From NCBI GenBank assembly GCA_963575745.1, contig CAUYUJ010008624.1:342570-406569 (forward strand): a stretch of 64,000 nt of DNA, given 5' to 3'. Shown piece after piece: positions 54,421-64,000 of this stretch. The first letter of the stretch is position 1. Each line of letters opens with the position of its first letter. Position numbers and translations under genes: made by a program. This DNA is from Prorocentrum cordatum (lineage: Eukaryota; Sar; Dinophyceae; Prorocentrales; Prorocentraceae). The notes under the pieces were generated by a model. It ran no database searches. It had not been told where the DNA came from and was given only the letters and a program-made list of their open reading frames with translations.

Positions 54421-54754
54421 AGCACAACAAAAAACAGCGCCGAACAGCGCTGAGGAATGGGAAAAAATGGGAATCCCACACTTCCATATTTTTTGTTCAA
54501 GTTTGGCCCCCGGTCTACTCTTGCACAACAGACCATAATTTAAACCCCCCTCACCTCTCCAAAAAGAACCCAGGAAGCCTTTGAGGGCCCCATATCGTTG
54601 AACACCGAAAGGAAATTAATGATTCCTGCGTTTTTCCGCACTTCCCCTTCTATACGATTCCGAGGCTTGCGCAGGGCCTCCAAGGAGGTCCCTGGACGCA
54701 AGAAGTGACCAACATGTGATTACATGAATTAGCCTATCAAGCCTAGCTAGAATT

Positions 54755-54915
54755 TGAGCGCGCGCGAAGCGCGCGCGCGACGGTTCTAGTATGTGTATCT
54801 ACATTTGTATATGTACTTATATATATATATATATGTATGCATATGTGTTTATATACACATATACAGAATTGTATGTATGTACATCTATGTATAGATATGG
54901 TAATGTAGCTAGGTT
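54755..54915. repeat. GC hairpin followed by AT-rich island
   Basis: GCGCGCGCGAAGCGCGCGCG (54,760-54,781) is a near-perfect hairpin. It is followed by about 120 bp of TATA/TGTA-rich sequence including a TA run at 54,818-54,834, unusual in this GC-rich window. Confidence 0.8.
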
Positions 54916-55209
54916 GATATGTTGATGGGGAACCTGAGCTGCACAGCCTGGCCGCGCCGCAAGGAGGCAGGCAGATACGTGTATGGACGTGAAGCCCCCC
55001 GCCTGCGGGCCCCCCCGCCTGCGCCCTCCCCTTCGCCTTGCGCTCTCTCTCCCCCTGTGCCCAATTCGTTTGCCACTGCAGCCCAGTGCAAGCTTGACCG
55101 CGAAGGGTTCGCTCCGAAGCCGCCGACTAAAAACGTATGGACGTGACGCGGGGAACCGGCGAAAGTCGGACGGGCTAGCGAGTCAAGAGCGGGGGCGCCT
55201 CGCGGCCAG

Positions 55210-55292
55210 GCCCGCCACTTCGTGGTCATGGCGGTGAAGGCGAACCTGCTCAAGGAACCGCTGTTCAGCCCGAGCCTTGCCCTCATTTTCAG
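55210..55292 (+). CDS. exon-like segment, possibly ferlin/C2-related
   Basis: After GCGGCCAG (acceptor ending 55,209) the frame reads ARHFVVMAVKANLL and then KEPLFSPSLALIF, ending AG before GTGTTC (donor at 55,293). Third positions are mostly G/C (GTG GTC ATG GCG GTG AAG GCG AAC CTG). The pattern of a strand followed by LL.(E/K)P.FSPSL is reminiscent of C2-domain proteins of the ferlin type, but this rests on a short peptide and memory. No partner exon was found. Confidence 0.42.
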
Positions 55293-57290
55293 GTGTTCGA
55301 TCATGGGCCCCTTGTTGAACACAACCATCCAGCTTTCGCGCCGAAGACCGCTGGAAACCGCCAAGGGCCGGAGACCGCCAGAAGACCCTCGAAGACCGCC
55401 CGAAAACCGCCCGAAGACCGTCGAAGACGGCCCAGGAGCGATGGGCAACAAGGGGTCCATTGTTGAACACGCAACTTCTTTTCGCCCTTGGCCCCAGAAG
55501 CTGATTCTCACTCTGCGCCCCGCCGGCCCTACACGCTTGCGCTCTCGTGGCCCAGCAGTGCGCGGCATCGCCTGCGCAGCCTCGTGCAGAAGGGGCCAGG
55601 TTAGCCCTGGCCAGCCCGTCCTCACTTGCGTGTGGCGTCGCCCGCAAATTGGTCGAGTGTTGCGGAAAGTGTCCCTGGCCCAAGGCGCCCCCAGGATATT
55701 CAAGGAGTCCCCCACGGCTTCCGCCAGAGGGCCCCAGGGGCCCAAAAATTGAGTGAGAAGCTGAGAGCACCTTGGGCCACTGTTAGCGACGCCCGAATTT
55801 TGCCAATACCGGGGCGTGGGGTTGTGCCGACGCTTTTCAAAGAATGCTTTTACGCTAGGAGCACTTAATTTTAATTTGGCGCTCATAAGCGTTTGCCGTT
55901 TTTGTTTGGTTGTGGCCACGACTCGGTAGGGATGGCATCCGTCGTTATTGTTGCTCGAAGTAGATAGCCGCGCGAAATGAGGTAGGACAATGTCGATTCG
56001 CCGCCTCGGATTCAGATGTGCTGAGTGTTTGTGCATGTTGCGTACTGGACATGACAGGCCGTAATCCAAATCAGCTTGGTTTTAAAAGTACGCCGTTACC
56101 ACTTTGTTGGAGAAGAGCTTTCGCCGATCTTCGCATGCTCTCCAAGCCTGGCGCCCGCGACGCTTGCCAGCTCCGATTCGGTCACAATCGGCGCTCTCGC
56201 TATCGGCTTACTCTGGCGAAGTCCACGGATCCAATGATCCTGCCCAATCTTTCCGAATCTCCGCTCGATAGGTACAGCTGGCCCACCATCCCCCTTCCAT
56301 CTTGTGGTGAGGGGGGGGGGATAATGATGTGCAGGGAACTTGTGGGGGGAAAGAGCCCTCTCCTTGTCTCCCCCCTTTCAGAATGGTGTTCCCGTTGCAG
56401 CGCGGGCCTCATGATCGCGGCTTGCTCCCGTCGTTCAGAATGACGCTCTCGCTCCAGCGCGGGCTGCTTTTCTGGATGCGATTCCTTCCTCACCGTTGTG
56501 GCCCCCCTCATTCCCCCTACGCCTTGTTCCCCTGGTTCTCCTGTTCTTTCCGCTCCTTCCATTCTAGTTCCAGCGAAAACTGCAGACCCAACTATTTGAG
56601 CTAAGTGTCGACGGCCCAGGACGCGGTGGCTTGGTTTCAATTTGAGGGCGACTACACCAATGCCTCGGCAAACACCGAAGACAATTGAACGACGCAGCAA
56701 CCCGACGGCAGACAACACACGCCGAGTTCCGCACCACAGTATTTGACACCCCACGACGAGCAGCCCGACCAGGACAGGACAGGACCCTTTGCTCCTCCCC
56801 CCCCTTCACCTTGCGCAACTTTTGTTTGTCTCGCGGAGCACAGTACATAGTACACACCAGAGGCCAATGCCTCCTCTACCTGGTATGAGCTAGGCCAGAT
56901 GCCTGTCCGCACTGGTGGTCGTTCGTTCGTTCGCTCCTGTTGCTGCTGCTGTTCGCCGTGGCCCTCCGCCTTCCTCGTCCTCCTCCTTTTCGTCCTGCTC
57001 ATCCTCCTGCTCATCCGCAACGTCCTTCTCGTATGTATGCTGCTCTCCTTTCCGATTGTGCAGAACACGATGGGCCGTTTTGGGGGAATTCCAGGTCTGC
57101 TATGATACGCATCCGCGGGTAGCGACAACATTAGCGCAATGTGAAGTAATGGGAGGGAAGGGTAGGTCATTTGTGGCGCGCGCGCACTAGCCTGTCTCGA
57201 ACCAACACCCTCTCCCTGCTCCTCCCCTCCTCCCCAACGCCCTCTCACTGTCCCTTCTCTCTCCCCCCGCTCCGCCTGCAAGTGCTGACA
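55293..57290. other. unassigned stretch
   Basis: About 2 kb without triplet arrays. CGAAGACCGCC-type degenerate repeats lie at 55,340-55,440. Open frames of up to 386 codons on the - strand (54,909-56,069) have no recognised domain and no consistent codon bias. CTC runs are at 56,965-57,010. Confidence 0.35.
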
Positions 57291-57359
57291 CTTCACTCAA
57301 ATGGGCCTCGGTGAACTGGCGCGCTGGTCTTTGGGATGCCCCCACCATCCAGGGATAGA

Positions 57360-57560
57360 TGGTGGGGCTGCAACTTTCTTGGAGGTGGAGCGGGGAGGCG
57401 GCGGGAGCGAGGGGAGGGGGAGAGGGAGAAGATCAAGCATGGGGAGAGGGGGACGGGGTGTGCGAACGAAGGAGTGGGGACGGGAGGAGAGAGGGAGAGG
57501 GAGTGAGGGGGAGGCAGAGAGGGGAGGGCGAGGAGGAGGGGGGGAAAACTGGTGGGGAGG
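57360..57560 (+). repeat. GGGGA/GGAGA purine-rich stretch
   Basis: Degenerate GGAG and GAGAGG sequence over 200 bp. Confidence 0.75.
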
Positions 57561-57694
57561 GGCCGGGCGTGTGGCGGCTTCAGGCACAGGGCTCGGGCGG
57601 GATGCCGAGAGGGGACGACTCGATCACCGGAAGCGCGCGCAGCAGGCACCGAGGCGATCCAGGGCCGCGCCCACGAGCTCCTCTGCCTCCCTCC

Positions 57695-57860
57695 TCCCTC
57701 CTCCCTCCTCGATGCTTGATCATCCTCCTCCCTCCTCCTCGATGCTTGATCCTCCTCCTCCCTCCTCCTCTATGCTTGATCCTCGATGCTTGATCCTCCT
57801 CCCTCCTCCTCCTCCTCCTCCTCCTCCTCCTCCTCCTCCTCCTCCTCGACCCTCGGTCCT
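57695..57860 (+). repeat. CTC array with GATGCTTGAT insertions
   Basis: Four units of CTCCCTCCTCCTCGATGCTT plus GATCCTC (about 28 bp), then a pure CTC run at 57,800-57,847. Confidence 0.92.
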
Positions 57861-57879
57861 CCCTCCTCGTCGATGCCTG

Positions 57880-58000
57880 ATCCTCCTCCTCGCCGCGCGT
57901 CTTCCTGGGTGTTCGAAATGCCCGGGGCACCCGCGAGCTCAAGTTCCCCCCCCGAGCGCCTCGAGCTTGGCCTTCACGCGGGGCCAGGGCATGCTCTCTT
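57880..58000 (+). repeat. dispersed repeat (family S), copy 1
   Basis: CGCGCGTCTTCCTGGGTG, GGGGCACCCGCGAGCTCAAG, CGCCTCGAGCTTGGCCTTC, GGGCATGCTCTC. The copy at 63,712-63,845 has the same order and, like this one, follows CTC/TTC triplets. Confidence 0.8.
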
Positions 58001-58360
58001 CTGCTGTCGCCGTGCACGGCCTTGCAGCGCCAGACGCGGCACTGGATTTCCCAGCGCATTCTTCAGTTGGTTTCATGGCCCCTGTGGGTGGGTAGCTCAT
58101 CGATGTTCCACAGATGGACCTCCCACGATGGCGGCGATGCAGCTTCCTCGTCCAACGAGCAACGAGACCTTCTGGCCCGCCGCAGTCATTACTTTGAACG
58201 GTGGAAATTTCCAGGGCACCCGTTGGATGCACTCCCCGGTAGGGACTGGCACCTGTGCACAAGTGAGCTCGTACGTCAGTGGAGACCTTTGTGCCTTATT
58301 TGCTCACGTATTTACGAAGTGCCGTCTCACTTGCAATAGAGATGAGTACCACCTGATTTC
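58001..58360. other. unassigned, open + frame
   Basis: The + frame at 58,022-58,339 reads for example HYFERWKFPGHPLDALPGRD with no recognised family. May be decayed element sequence. Confidence 0.3.
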
Positions 58361-58800
58361 AATGTGTGTGTCTATTTGGTCTGAAAATACATGGCTGGCA
58401 TTCTGTGCGTCGCGTTGCAAGTTTCAGTTCAGAAAGCGTTATTTTGCTCCCTTGGTCAGCGGGCAGGGCTCACAGTCGATCTGGCAGTGCTTCATTCGCA
58501 AAAAGAGTGTTTCCAACCAGTGTGTCTAGCTTGTCCAAGGATGCCTGACTGGAAACTGCGCGTCGCGTTACGGGTTTCAGCTTTGATCCACTTTTGGTCC
58601 GTTTCAATGAAGTGCACAGGGCCCACAGTCGATCCGGCAGTGCTGTCTCACTTGTGGCAGAAGTAAGTTTGGTTACAACCAGTCCGTATACTTTTGGTAG
58701 AGATGCCGCGCTGACATCTTCTTGCCGTGATGCGAGTTCCAGCTCAGATGGCTTGTTTTTTTGCAACCTTGGTCCCATTCAATGGGCAAGTTACGGAGGG
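58270..58800 (+). repeat. about 165-bp degenerate tandem array
   Basis: GCTCACAGTCGATCTGGCAG (58,470) and GCCCACAGTCGATCCGGCAG (58,621), plus GCGTCGCGTTGCAAGTTTCA and GCGTCGCGTTACGGGTTTCA, mark two units. A third partial unit is near 58,300 (GTCTCACTTGCAATAGAGAT). Confidence 0.75.
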
Positions 58801-59107
58801 GGCATGTTACAGAATAGGGCCAGGCATGCGACTTTGCGAGGGACCATTCGTTGATTTACGTAAATGCTTCGCACGCGACACACTATTTTGCCATCTGTGA
58901 TGGGTGATGGGCATTCGGCGATATTGCCCTGAGACCTGACGGGAGGGCGGCGTTGAGATTGGCCTGTCGGGCTATCCACCACCCCCAGAACGAGGCTCTC
59001 TTTGTTCACTCTGGCACAAAGAAAGGTCATTGCTGTAGTCTCGCTTGTCGCCAGCCCGCGACCAGGAGGGAGCGAAGGATGGGGCGGGGGTGCAGGCAGG
59101 TCGCGAA

Positions 59108-59225
59108 GAGGATCAGGAGGAGGAGGAGGAGGAGGAGGAGGAGGAGGAGGAGGAGGAGAAGGCGGAGGAGGAGGAGGAGGAGGAGGAGGAGGAGGAGGAG
59201 GAGGAGCAGGAGGAGCAGGAGGATG
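59108..59225 (+). repeat. GGA trinucleotide array
   Basis: GGA with single GAA and GCA interruptions. Confidence 0.97.
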
Positions 59226-59394
59226 CTAACGCTCCAGCTTCGTCACTCTAGTCCACTCAACGCAAAGAGCAGGAACAGGAGGAGGAGGGATGACGAGACG
59301 TCGGGGGACGGAGCAGGGGGGGCGAGGGCGAGCTCTCGAAGTCAGGGATTGCCGTGCCCAGTTCCCCGACGTCATGATTTTTGAAAGAGCGCGT

Positions 59395-59470
59395 ACCCCC
59401 GCCGTCCCCGGGACAAATTATTCGGGGGGTCCACACTCCCCCCCTCCCGGGAACAATTTTCGTGGGGTCC
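59395..59470 (+). repeat. CCCGGGACAAATT-type repeat, copy 1
   Basis: CCCCGGGACAAATTATTCGG and CCCGGGAACAATTTTCGTGG. The reverse-complement form recurs at 61,425-61,480 (CCGAGTAATTGTCCCGGGAG, CCGAGTAATTTTCCCGGGAG). Confidence 0.75.
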
Positions 59471-59484
59471 AGAGCCACCCCCCC

Positions 59485-59962
<478 letters not shown>

Positions 59963-60058
59963 GCAGAGTAGAGTAGGCGTAGAGTAGAGTATAACTGGAG
60001 TAGGGTAGGAAATAGTAGGGTCGAGTGGAGTAGGGTGACACTGTAGGGTAGAGTCAAG
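59963..60058 (+). repeat. GAGTA pentanucleotide array, left block
   Basis: GAGTAGAGTAGGGTAG-type pentamers. The same array recurs at 61,010-61,290. Confidence 0.85.
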
Positions 60059-60149
60059 CTATCTTCCCCGCCCGCAAGCAGTCTTGCTCACTCCCACCAG
60101 CCTTCCCAACGCAGCGTGTACAGCGGTAGTCTTTGGATGGACAGCTCAT

Positions 60150-60285
60150 GGGATCAAAACAGACCCACATGCGCAACGTTGGGGCGAGGTGCGTCAGGCA
60201 CGCCAGGCGCGCCACGCGCGCCAGATGCGCCAGGCACCCCTGTGGCCCAAGCGTGCCGGGCACGCCTGGTGCGCCAGATGCGCCA
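60150..60285 (+). repeat. dispersed repeat (family L), copy 2
   Basis: CAACGTTGGGGCGAGGTGCG, GCCAGGCGCGCCACGCGCG, CTGGTGCGCCAGATGCG, matching 51,745-51,885. Confidence 0.85.
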
Positions 60286-60369
60286 CGTGATCCACGTGCG
60301 CCTTGTGTGCCGCATGCTCCAGCCGCGCCAGGTGCGCAACGTTCGGGGCACGCACAGAGTGTGCCAGGT

Positions 60370-60890
60370 GTGCCTGCCCACTTTGCAGGACACATCGACA
60401 AACGTGTCGGCCCCTACCACCCTTGTCGAAAACCAGTGCGTAACCGCGGCGGGGTGGCCATCATAGCGTCTGGTGGGCGTGCACACAGCAGGCAATATAC
60501 CAGCACCCCCGCCGTCTCAGTCAAAAACCAATGCACGGTGATCGCGGAGTGCCCGCGAATGATGCAGATTTTGTCTCGAAATGTTTTTGTATGGTTTGGG
60601 GGGCAAGGATGCTGGCCCTGCGCGCAGCAGGCCATCTGCGGGCACCCCCGCCGTCCCTGTCCAAAGACTATGTAAAGTGGATTTCAGGCAATATGCCAGC
60701 ACCCCTGCTGTCCCAGTCAAAAACCACTGCACAACGATTTCGGGGTGCCCGCGCATGATCCACATTCTGCTTCGAAATGCATGTTGTATTGTTTGTTGAC
60801 AAGGATGCTGGCCCCCTGCGCGCTACAGGCAATATGCCGGCACTTCAGCCGTCCCTCTCAAAAGATAATACAAGCTGCTCGCGCCCCCCG
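60370..60890 (+). repeat. about 190-bp degenerate tandem array
   Basis: CAGGCAATATRCCAGCACCCC recurs at 60,488 and 60,687 and in variant form at 60,828. AAGGATGCTGGCCC occurs at 60,605 and 60,801. GTCAAAAACCAATGCAC and GTCAAAAACCACTGCAC occur at 60,522 and 60,716. Confidence 0.8.
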
Positions 60891-61009
60891 GTCATGACCC
60901 AAGAACTTGACCCAAAGTGTGCTTCACAGTATTTTGTTGACAGAAATGGCGGGGGGCGGGTCTCATTGGTCCTGGTTGGCTGCCGGACGCCTGGAGGAGG
61001 GAGGAACAG

Positions 61010-61290
61010 TGATAAGTAGGGTATTCGAGTAGAGTTGGGAGGTGTAACAATGTATGAGTGGAGCACAGCAGAAATAGACTAGGGTAGAGCAGAGCTGAGT
61101 CGAGTATAGTAGAGTTGGAGTAGAGTATAATCACAGTAGGGTAGACTAGAGCAGAGTAGAAGAGGGGCAAAGTAGAGTAGAGTAATCTGTGATAGGGTAC
61201 GGTGGGGTAGAGTAGGGTAGAGCAGGTAGAGTAGAGCAGAGGAGAGGAAAGAGGGTAGAGTAGAGTAGGGTAGAGCACAGTTGTGCCCTG
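61010..61290 (+). repeat. GAGTA pentanucleotide array, right block
   Basis: Degenerate GTAGA/GTAGG pentamers over 280 bp in the same orientation as the left block. Confidence 0.88.
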
Positions 61291-61320
61291 GTAGGATCCC
61301 GAGAAAGCTGGATCGAGCCC

Positions 61321-61322
61321 CG

Positions 61323-61389
<67 letters not shown>
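61321..61389 (+). repeat. GTC trinucleotide array
   Basis: Twenty-three GTC units. The opposite orientation of the GAC array at 59.5-59.96 kb. Confidence 0.98.
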
Positions 61390-61664
61390 TGTTACCGGAG
61401 GTGGGGAGAGGGGGACCCCCCCGAGTAATTGTCCCGGGAGGACCCTGGGCCTGGACCCTCCCGAGTAATTTTCCCGGGAGGGAGGAGGGCCTGGAACCCC
61501 CGGTTCTCTGCGGGGGGGGGAGGTTAGGGAGGGGTGAGAGGGCCCCTCGGTGTCCGACCCCCCCCTTAGATTTTTTTGGGGGGTAGGGCAGGGACCCTGG
61601 GTTCTGACCCCCCGTAGAGAAATTTTGCGGGCCAGCGACAGTTCTCTTTGCATGCCGTTCACCT

Positions 61665-61780
61665 CCAGAGGTATCGACCCAATGCCCAGGACCCGCTTTT
61701 CGTCCTGAAACGTTTTATGACGGCCCCGAGGCCCGGCGAGAGCCCCCAGAGGCCGAAAGTAGCGAACAACTTCCCGTCGT
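61665..61780 (+). repeat. dispersed repeat (family K), copy 2
   Basis: TTTTCGTCCTGAAACGTTTT, CCCGAGGCCCGGCGAGAGCC, CCAGAGGCCGAAAG. Matches 25,720-25,790. Confidence 0.78.
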
Positions 61781-62209
61781 GATATTTCACGGCTCGTGGG
61801 GGCCTGGGTCGGATGGGGTAGGACGAAGATAAGTTCGTTCCACAGCGTTCCAGAACGCTCTGAGAAGTTCTGGAACGCTCTGAAAAGTCCGCGGCGCCCG
61901 AGTCATCCGCAAGAGCCGCCAGATCTCAGAAATTCTCGATTTGGGCCAGATTTTGTCGTCGTCTTGGCTTCGTCTTGCTGGGTGGCACGCGGGCTCGCAA
62001 GCTCATCGCGAGGTGCGAGGCCCTCATCCTGTTCTGGAGGGGGGGCGGCGCGAAAGCGCGAAGATCATCGCGCTTCGCGGAGCGCGAAACGCGACAGCTT
62101 GAAAATATTGGCACACGAGCCGACTGAGGCGCCCTCCTGCCGCGGCTCCCTCGGGCGGCGCAGAGCGCGGCAGTGGTTGCCATAGAAGCGCATCGCTCGC
62201 GCTCTGACC

Positions 62210-62360
62210 GCCGTCGCCCCGCCGCCGCCGCCCGCCTGGCCGCCCTGGAGGACGAGCGCGGTGCGTCGCTCCAGCGGTGGCCGAGCAGCAGGTTCAGGAC
62301 GTCGGCTCGGGCGACCAGCGGGCCAGGGCAGAGAGTCGGACGCTAATCGACTACGCGTAA
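62210..62360 (+). CDS. exon-like segment, unknown protein
   Basis: The first part reads RRRPAAAARLAALEDERG and the second, in another frame, AVAEQQVQDVGSGDQRARAE. Both have G or C at nearly all third positions. A possible donor (GCGCG before GTGCGT, 62,261) lies between them, but the gap is too short for an intron, so a frameshift or chance is as likely. Alanine-rich, helix-forming. No family recognised. Confidence 0.25.
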
Positions 62361-62699
62361 CAGTGACCCTTCGCCGGAGTGACTTTTTGTGCGGGCCCAT
62401 GGGGGTCCCCCGATCGCCGAACGCGATGCGGTAGTAGCGTCTTGCGCGCTTGTGTGTTGGTCCCCCCGCGGCCCCCGAAAAGCCGCGCACCAAAGGTTCT
62501 TTTTACCCAGTGTCACTCTTGCGTGCAATCGAGTTTGTCAATGGGGGGCGATCAAAAGGGTGGATGAAGAAAGGTACACCTCTCTCTTGTGCCTGAAAGG
62601 AGCCTTTTGGGGCCCAAATGGGGCACGAACGGTGCACGTTTCCCCGCCCCACCCCCCATTTATCTCCCCCTTATTACTTGACGCCCAACTGAGGGTTGG

Positions 62700-62877
62700 G
62701 GCCTGGAGTCGACTGGAGGTCTGAGATGACCCAGCAGTTGTCCCAGCCAGCAGGAAGGGCGAGCAGGTTCGAAGTTCTGGGCCCAGGCCTCTGGGGGCTA
62801 TTTTCGGTCCCCGGGACCGTTATAAACGGATCTCGGGCGAACAATTGCACCAGGTGGACCCCGGGAGGGGTCCGGGA
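62700..62877 (+). repeat. dispersed repeat (family J), left part of interrupted copy
   Basis: CAGCCAGCAGGAAGGGCGAG, GCCTCTGGGGGCTATTTTCG, CGGGACCGTTATAAACGGAT, matching 42,169-42,330. Confidence 0.85.
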
Positions 62878-63386
62878 CGAAGGCCTTGCGGCCGGTGCCG
62901 CCGATCTTGACGACGGCGACGACGAGGACAACGAGGATGTTGTGCAGAAGGGCGAGGAAGAGGACGCGGAGGGTTCTTTTTCGTCGCCGAGGGCTCGGTG
63001 GGCCTCCCGTCTTGGGCACCCTGTGGAAGAGTCTTGGAAGTCTGGGCGCCTCTTGGAGGGCCCGTGGAGAATTCCGCTGGGCTTCTGTGGGCTTCCAGGG
63101 CCGCGCGGGGACCGCGCGAGGGCTTCGGAATCGCGCGGGGGGAAAGCGCATTTGGGTGGCGACCCCCCCGGGACCCCCACGGGCCCCCCCCCTGGCGCGG
63201 GGAAGGGATCAAAGGGAAGGGGCTTCCCTTCGATTCCACTCCTATGCTGTTCAATTTTGCTTGGGACGGCGCGTATGTGGAAGAGGGCCCAGGCAAATGG
63301 AACAGAGGAGCACGGAGACGACTCTCCAACGGATAAGCCCGACTCGAACGGAAAAGCCCCTCACACACGCCCAGGTTCGGCGGATT
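62878..63386 (+). mobile_element. 508-bp element inside family J repeat
   Basis: Left end GACGAAGGCCTTGCGGCCGG followed by TGCCGCCGATCTTGACG; right end AACGGAAAAGCCCCTCACAC. One unit of the 152-bp repeat found at 35.9-36.8 kb lies near its right side (GGGATCAAAGGGAAGGGGCT). The family J sequence continues after it. G/C-rich third positions at 62,890-63,180 in one frame (DLDDGDDEDNEDVVQ) look coding-like but are GAC-rich. Confidence 0.65.
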
Positions 63387-63465
63387 TTGAGCAAATTTGG
63401 TTTCATCCCCCCTCCTGACAGAGATCTCTTGGGCCCCAACCAGTTCAGACCTGGCCGCCTCGAAG
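63387..63465 (+). repeat. dispersed repeat (family J), right part of interrupted copy
   Basis: GCGGATTTTGAGCAAATTTG, CTGACAGAGATCTCTTGGGC, CCAACCAGTTCAGACC, matching 42,350-42,412. Confidence 0.82.
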
Positions 63466-63629
63466 GCTGGGGCTTGTTTTGTTCCATTGTAGCTTCTAGC
63501 GCATGTTGGAGCAATGCTTCCATACTTGTGCATGCCCATAACCAGTAGTCAGTTTGGTTCAGGGGAGTCCGCAAGGGACGGAACGTCAGTCCTACATTGA
63601 CAAAACGTCGATCCTGGATCCTCGACCCG

Positions 63630-63845
63630 CTTCTTCTTCTTCTTCTTCTTCTTCTCGATCCTCCTCGATCCTCGATCCACCTCCTGGATACTCGAGCCTC
63701 CTCCACATCGCTGCGCGTCTCCTTGGGAAGCGATACCAACCGAACGGGGTACGTATTGGGAGTGTCTGGGGCACCCTCGAGCTCAATTTCCCCCACCCGA
63801 TCGCCTCGAGGTAGCCTTGAAGCGGGGCCACGGCATGCTCTCGTC
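63630..63845 (+). repeat. TTC/CTC triplets and family S repeat, copy 2
   Basis: TTC run (63,632-63,654), CTCGATCCTC repeats, then CGCGTCTCCTTGGGAAGCG, GGGGCACCCTCGAGCTCAA and CATGCTCTCGTC, as at 57.88 kb. Confidence 0.8.
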
Positions 63846-63934
63846 ATCGCCTGGTCGAACTGCCCCGCATCTCGGGAGGTTCAGCGGCAGTGTGACTATG
63901 CTTCAGCTCCTCGTGCAACCCGATGCAAGGGTGT

Positions 63935-64000
63935 TCACGGATCGGTCGGTTCGGTTGCGTCGCAGTCAGTTGCGTTAGGTCGGTTCGGTTCAGTTCGGTT
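63935..64000 (+). repeat. GGTTC/GGTTG short tandem run at window end
   Basis: GGTCGGTTCGGTTGCGTC, GTTAGGTCGGTTCGGTTC and so on. It continues past the window end. Confidence 0.8.

Noticed and set aside
54909-56069. 386-codon - strand open frame
   Set aside because: No recognised domain, inconsistent codon bias, and the better exon-like signal in this interval is on the + strand (55,210-55,292).
60010-61290. GTAGGG/GAGTA repeats as possible telomeric sequence
   Set aside because: The unit is a degenerate pentamer, internal, and unlike the TTTAGGG type expected in dinoflagellates.

Overview
The window looks like nuclear DNA of a dinoflagellate. This is inferred from sequence alone: coding pieces are about 80-150 bp with G or C at nearly every third codon position, they sit kilobases apart, several introns appear to begin with GC or GA instead of GT, and the space between exons is filled with trinucleotide arrays, minisatellites and dispersed repeats. 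There are no bacterial features (operons, ribosome binding sites, CRISPR). Prorocentrum or the Suessiales are plausible sources, but I cannot fix the genus.

The main find is a split gene on the + strand. Small exons at about 7.46, 12.14, 17.72, 25.85, 28.17 and 37.29 kb read in order as an hnRNP U-like protein: a pre-SPRY segment, a SPRY domain over four exons, then a segment aligned with the nucleotide-binding loop of animal hnRNP U but lacking its GKT residues. About 200 recognised codons spread over 30 kb. One SPRY exon, expected between 7.5 and 12.1 kb, was not found; an assembly gap lies there. The last exon is partly duplicated around a 118-bp insertion. A second + strand gene of unknown function has two adjacent exons at 43.84-44.15 kb. 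Weaker exon-like pieces lie at 3.1 (-), 33.35, 55.21 and 62.2 kb.

Mobile-element remains include a decayed non-LTR retrotransposon on the - strand (30.8-33.0 kb, endonuclease region plus an upstream ORF), a reverse-transcriptase scrap at 8.0 kb, decayed open frames at 44.6-46.0 kb, five copies of a GC-rich foldback element, a second foldback element at 46 kb, and an element with conserved ends (35.8-36.9 and 62.9-63.4 kb).

Most of the rest is repeats: 0-6 kb 80-bp array, GGA and GAT arrays; 8.7-10.7 kb gap and composite repeats; 10.9-14 kb triplet and short tandem arrays; 15.5-19 kb CTTGGGGCC arrays; 19.2-21.2 kb 92-bp and 30-bp satellites; 21.9-25.2 kb a 105-bp satellite split by a 2.1-kb CACAAA array; 28.7-30.1 kb second composite copy; 35.9-39.8 kb 152-bp, 18-bp and 147-bp arrays; 40-51 kb mixed repeats; 52.6-53.2 kb AGT array; 53.4-54.4 kb inverted CTTGGGGCC array; 57-64 kb triplets, GAGTA arrays and dispersed repeats. 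The many long open frames in these arrays (poly-D, poly-R, HKHK, TNTN, CVCV) are artefacts of periodicity.
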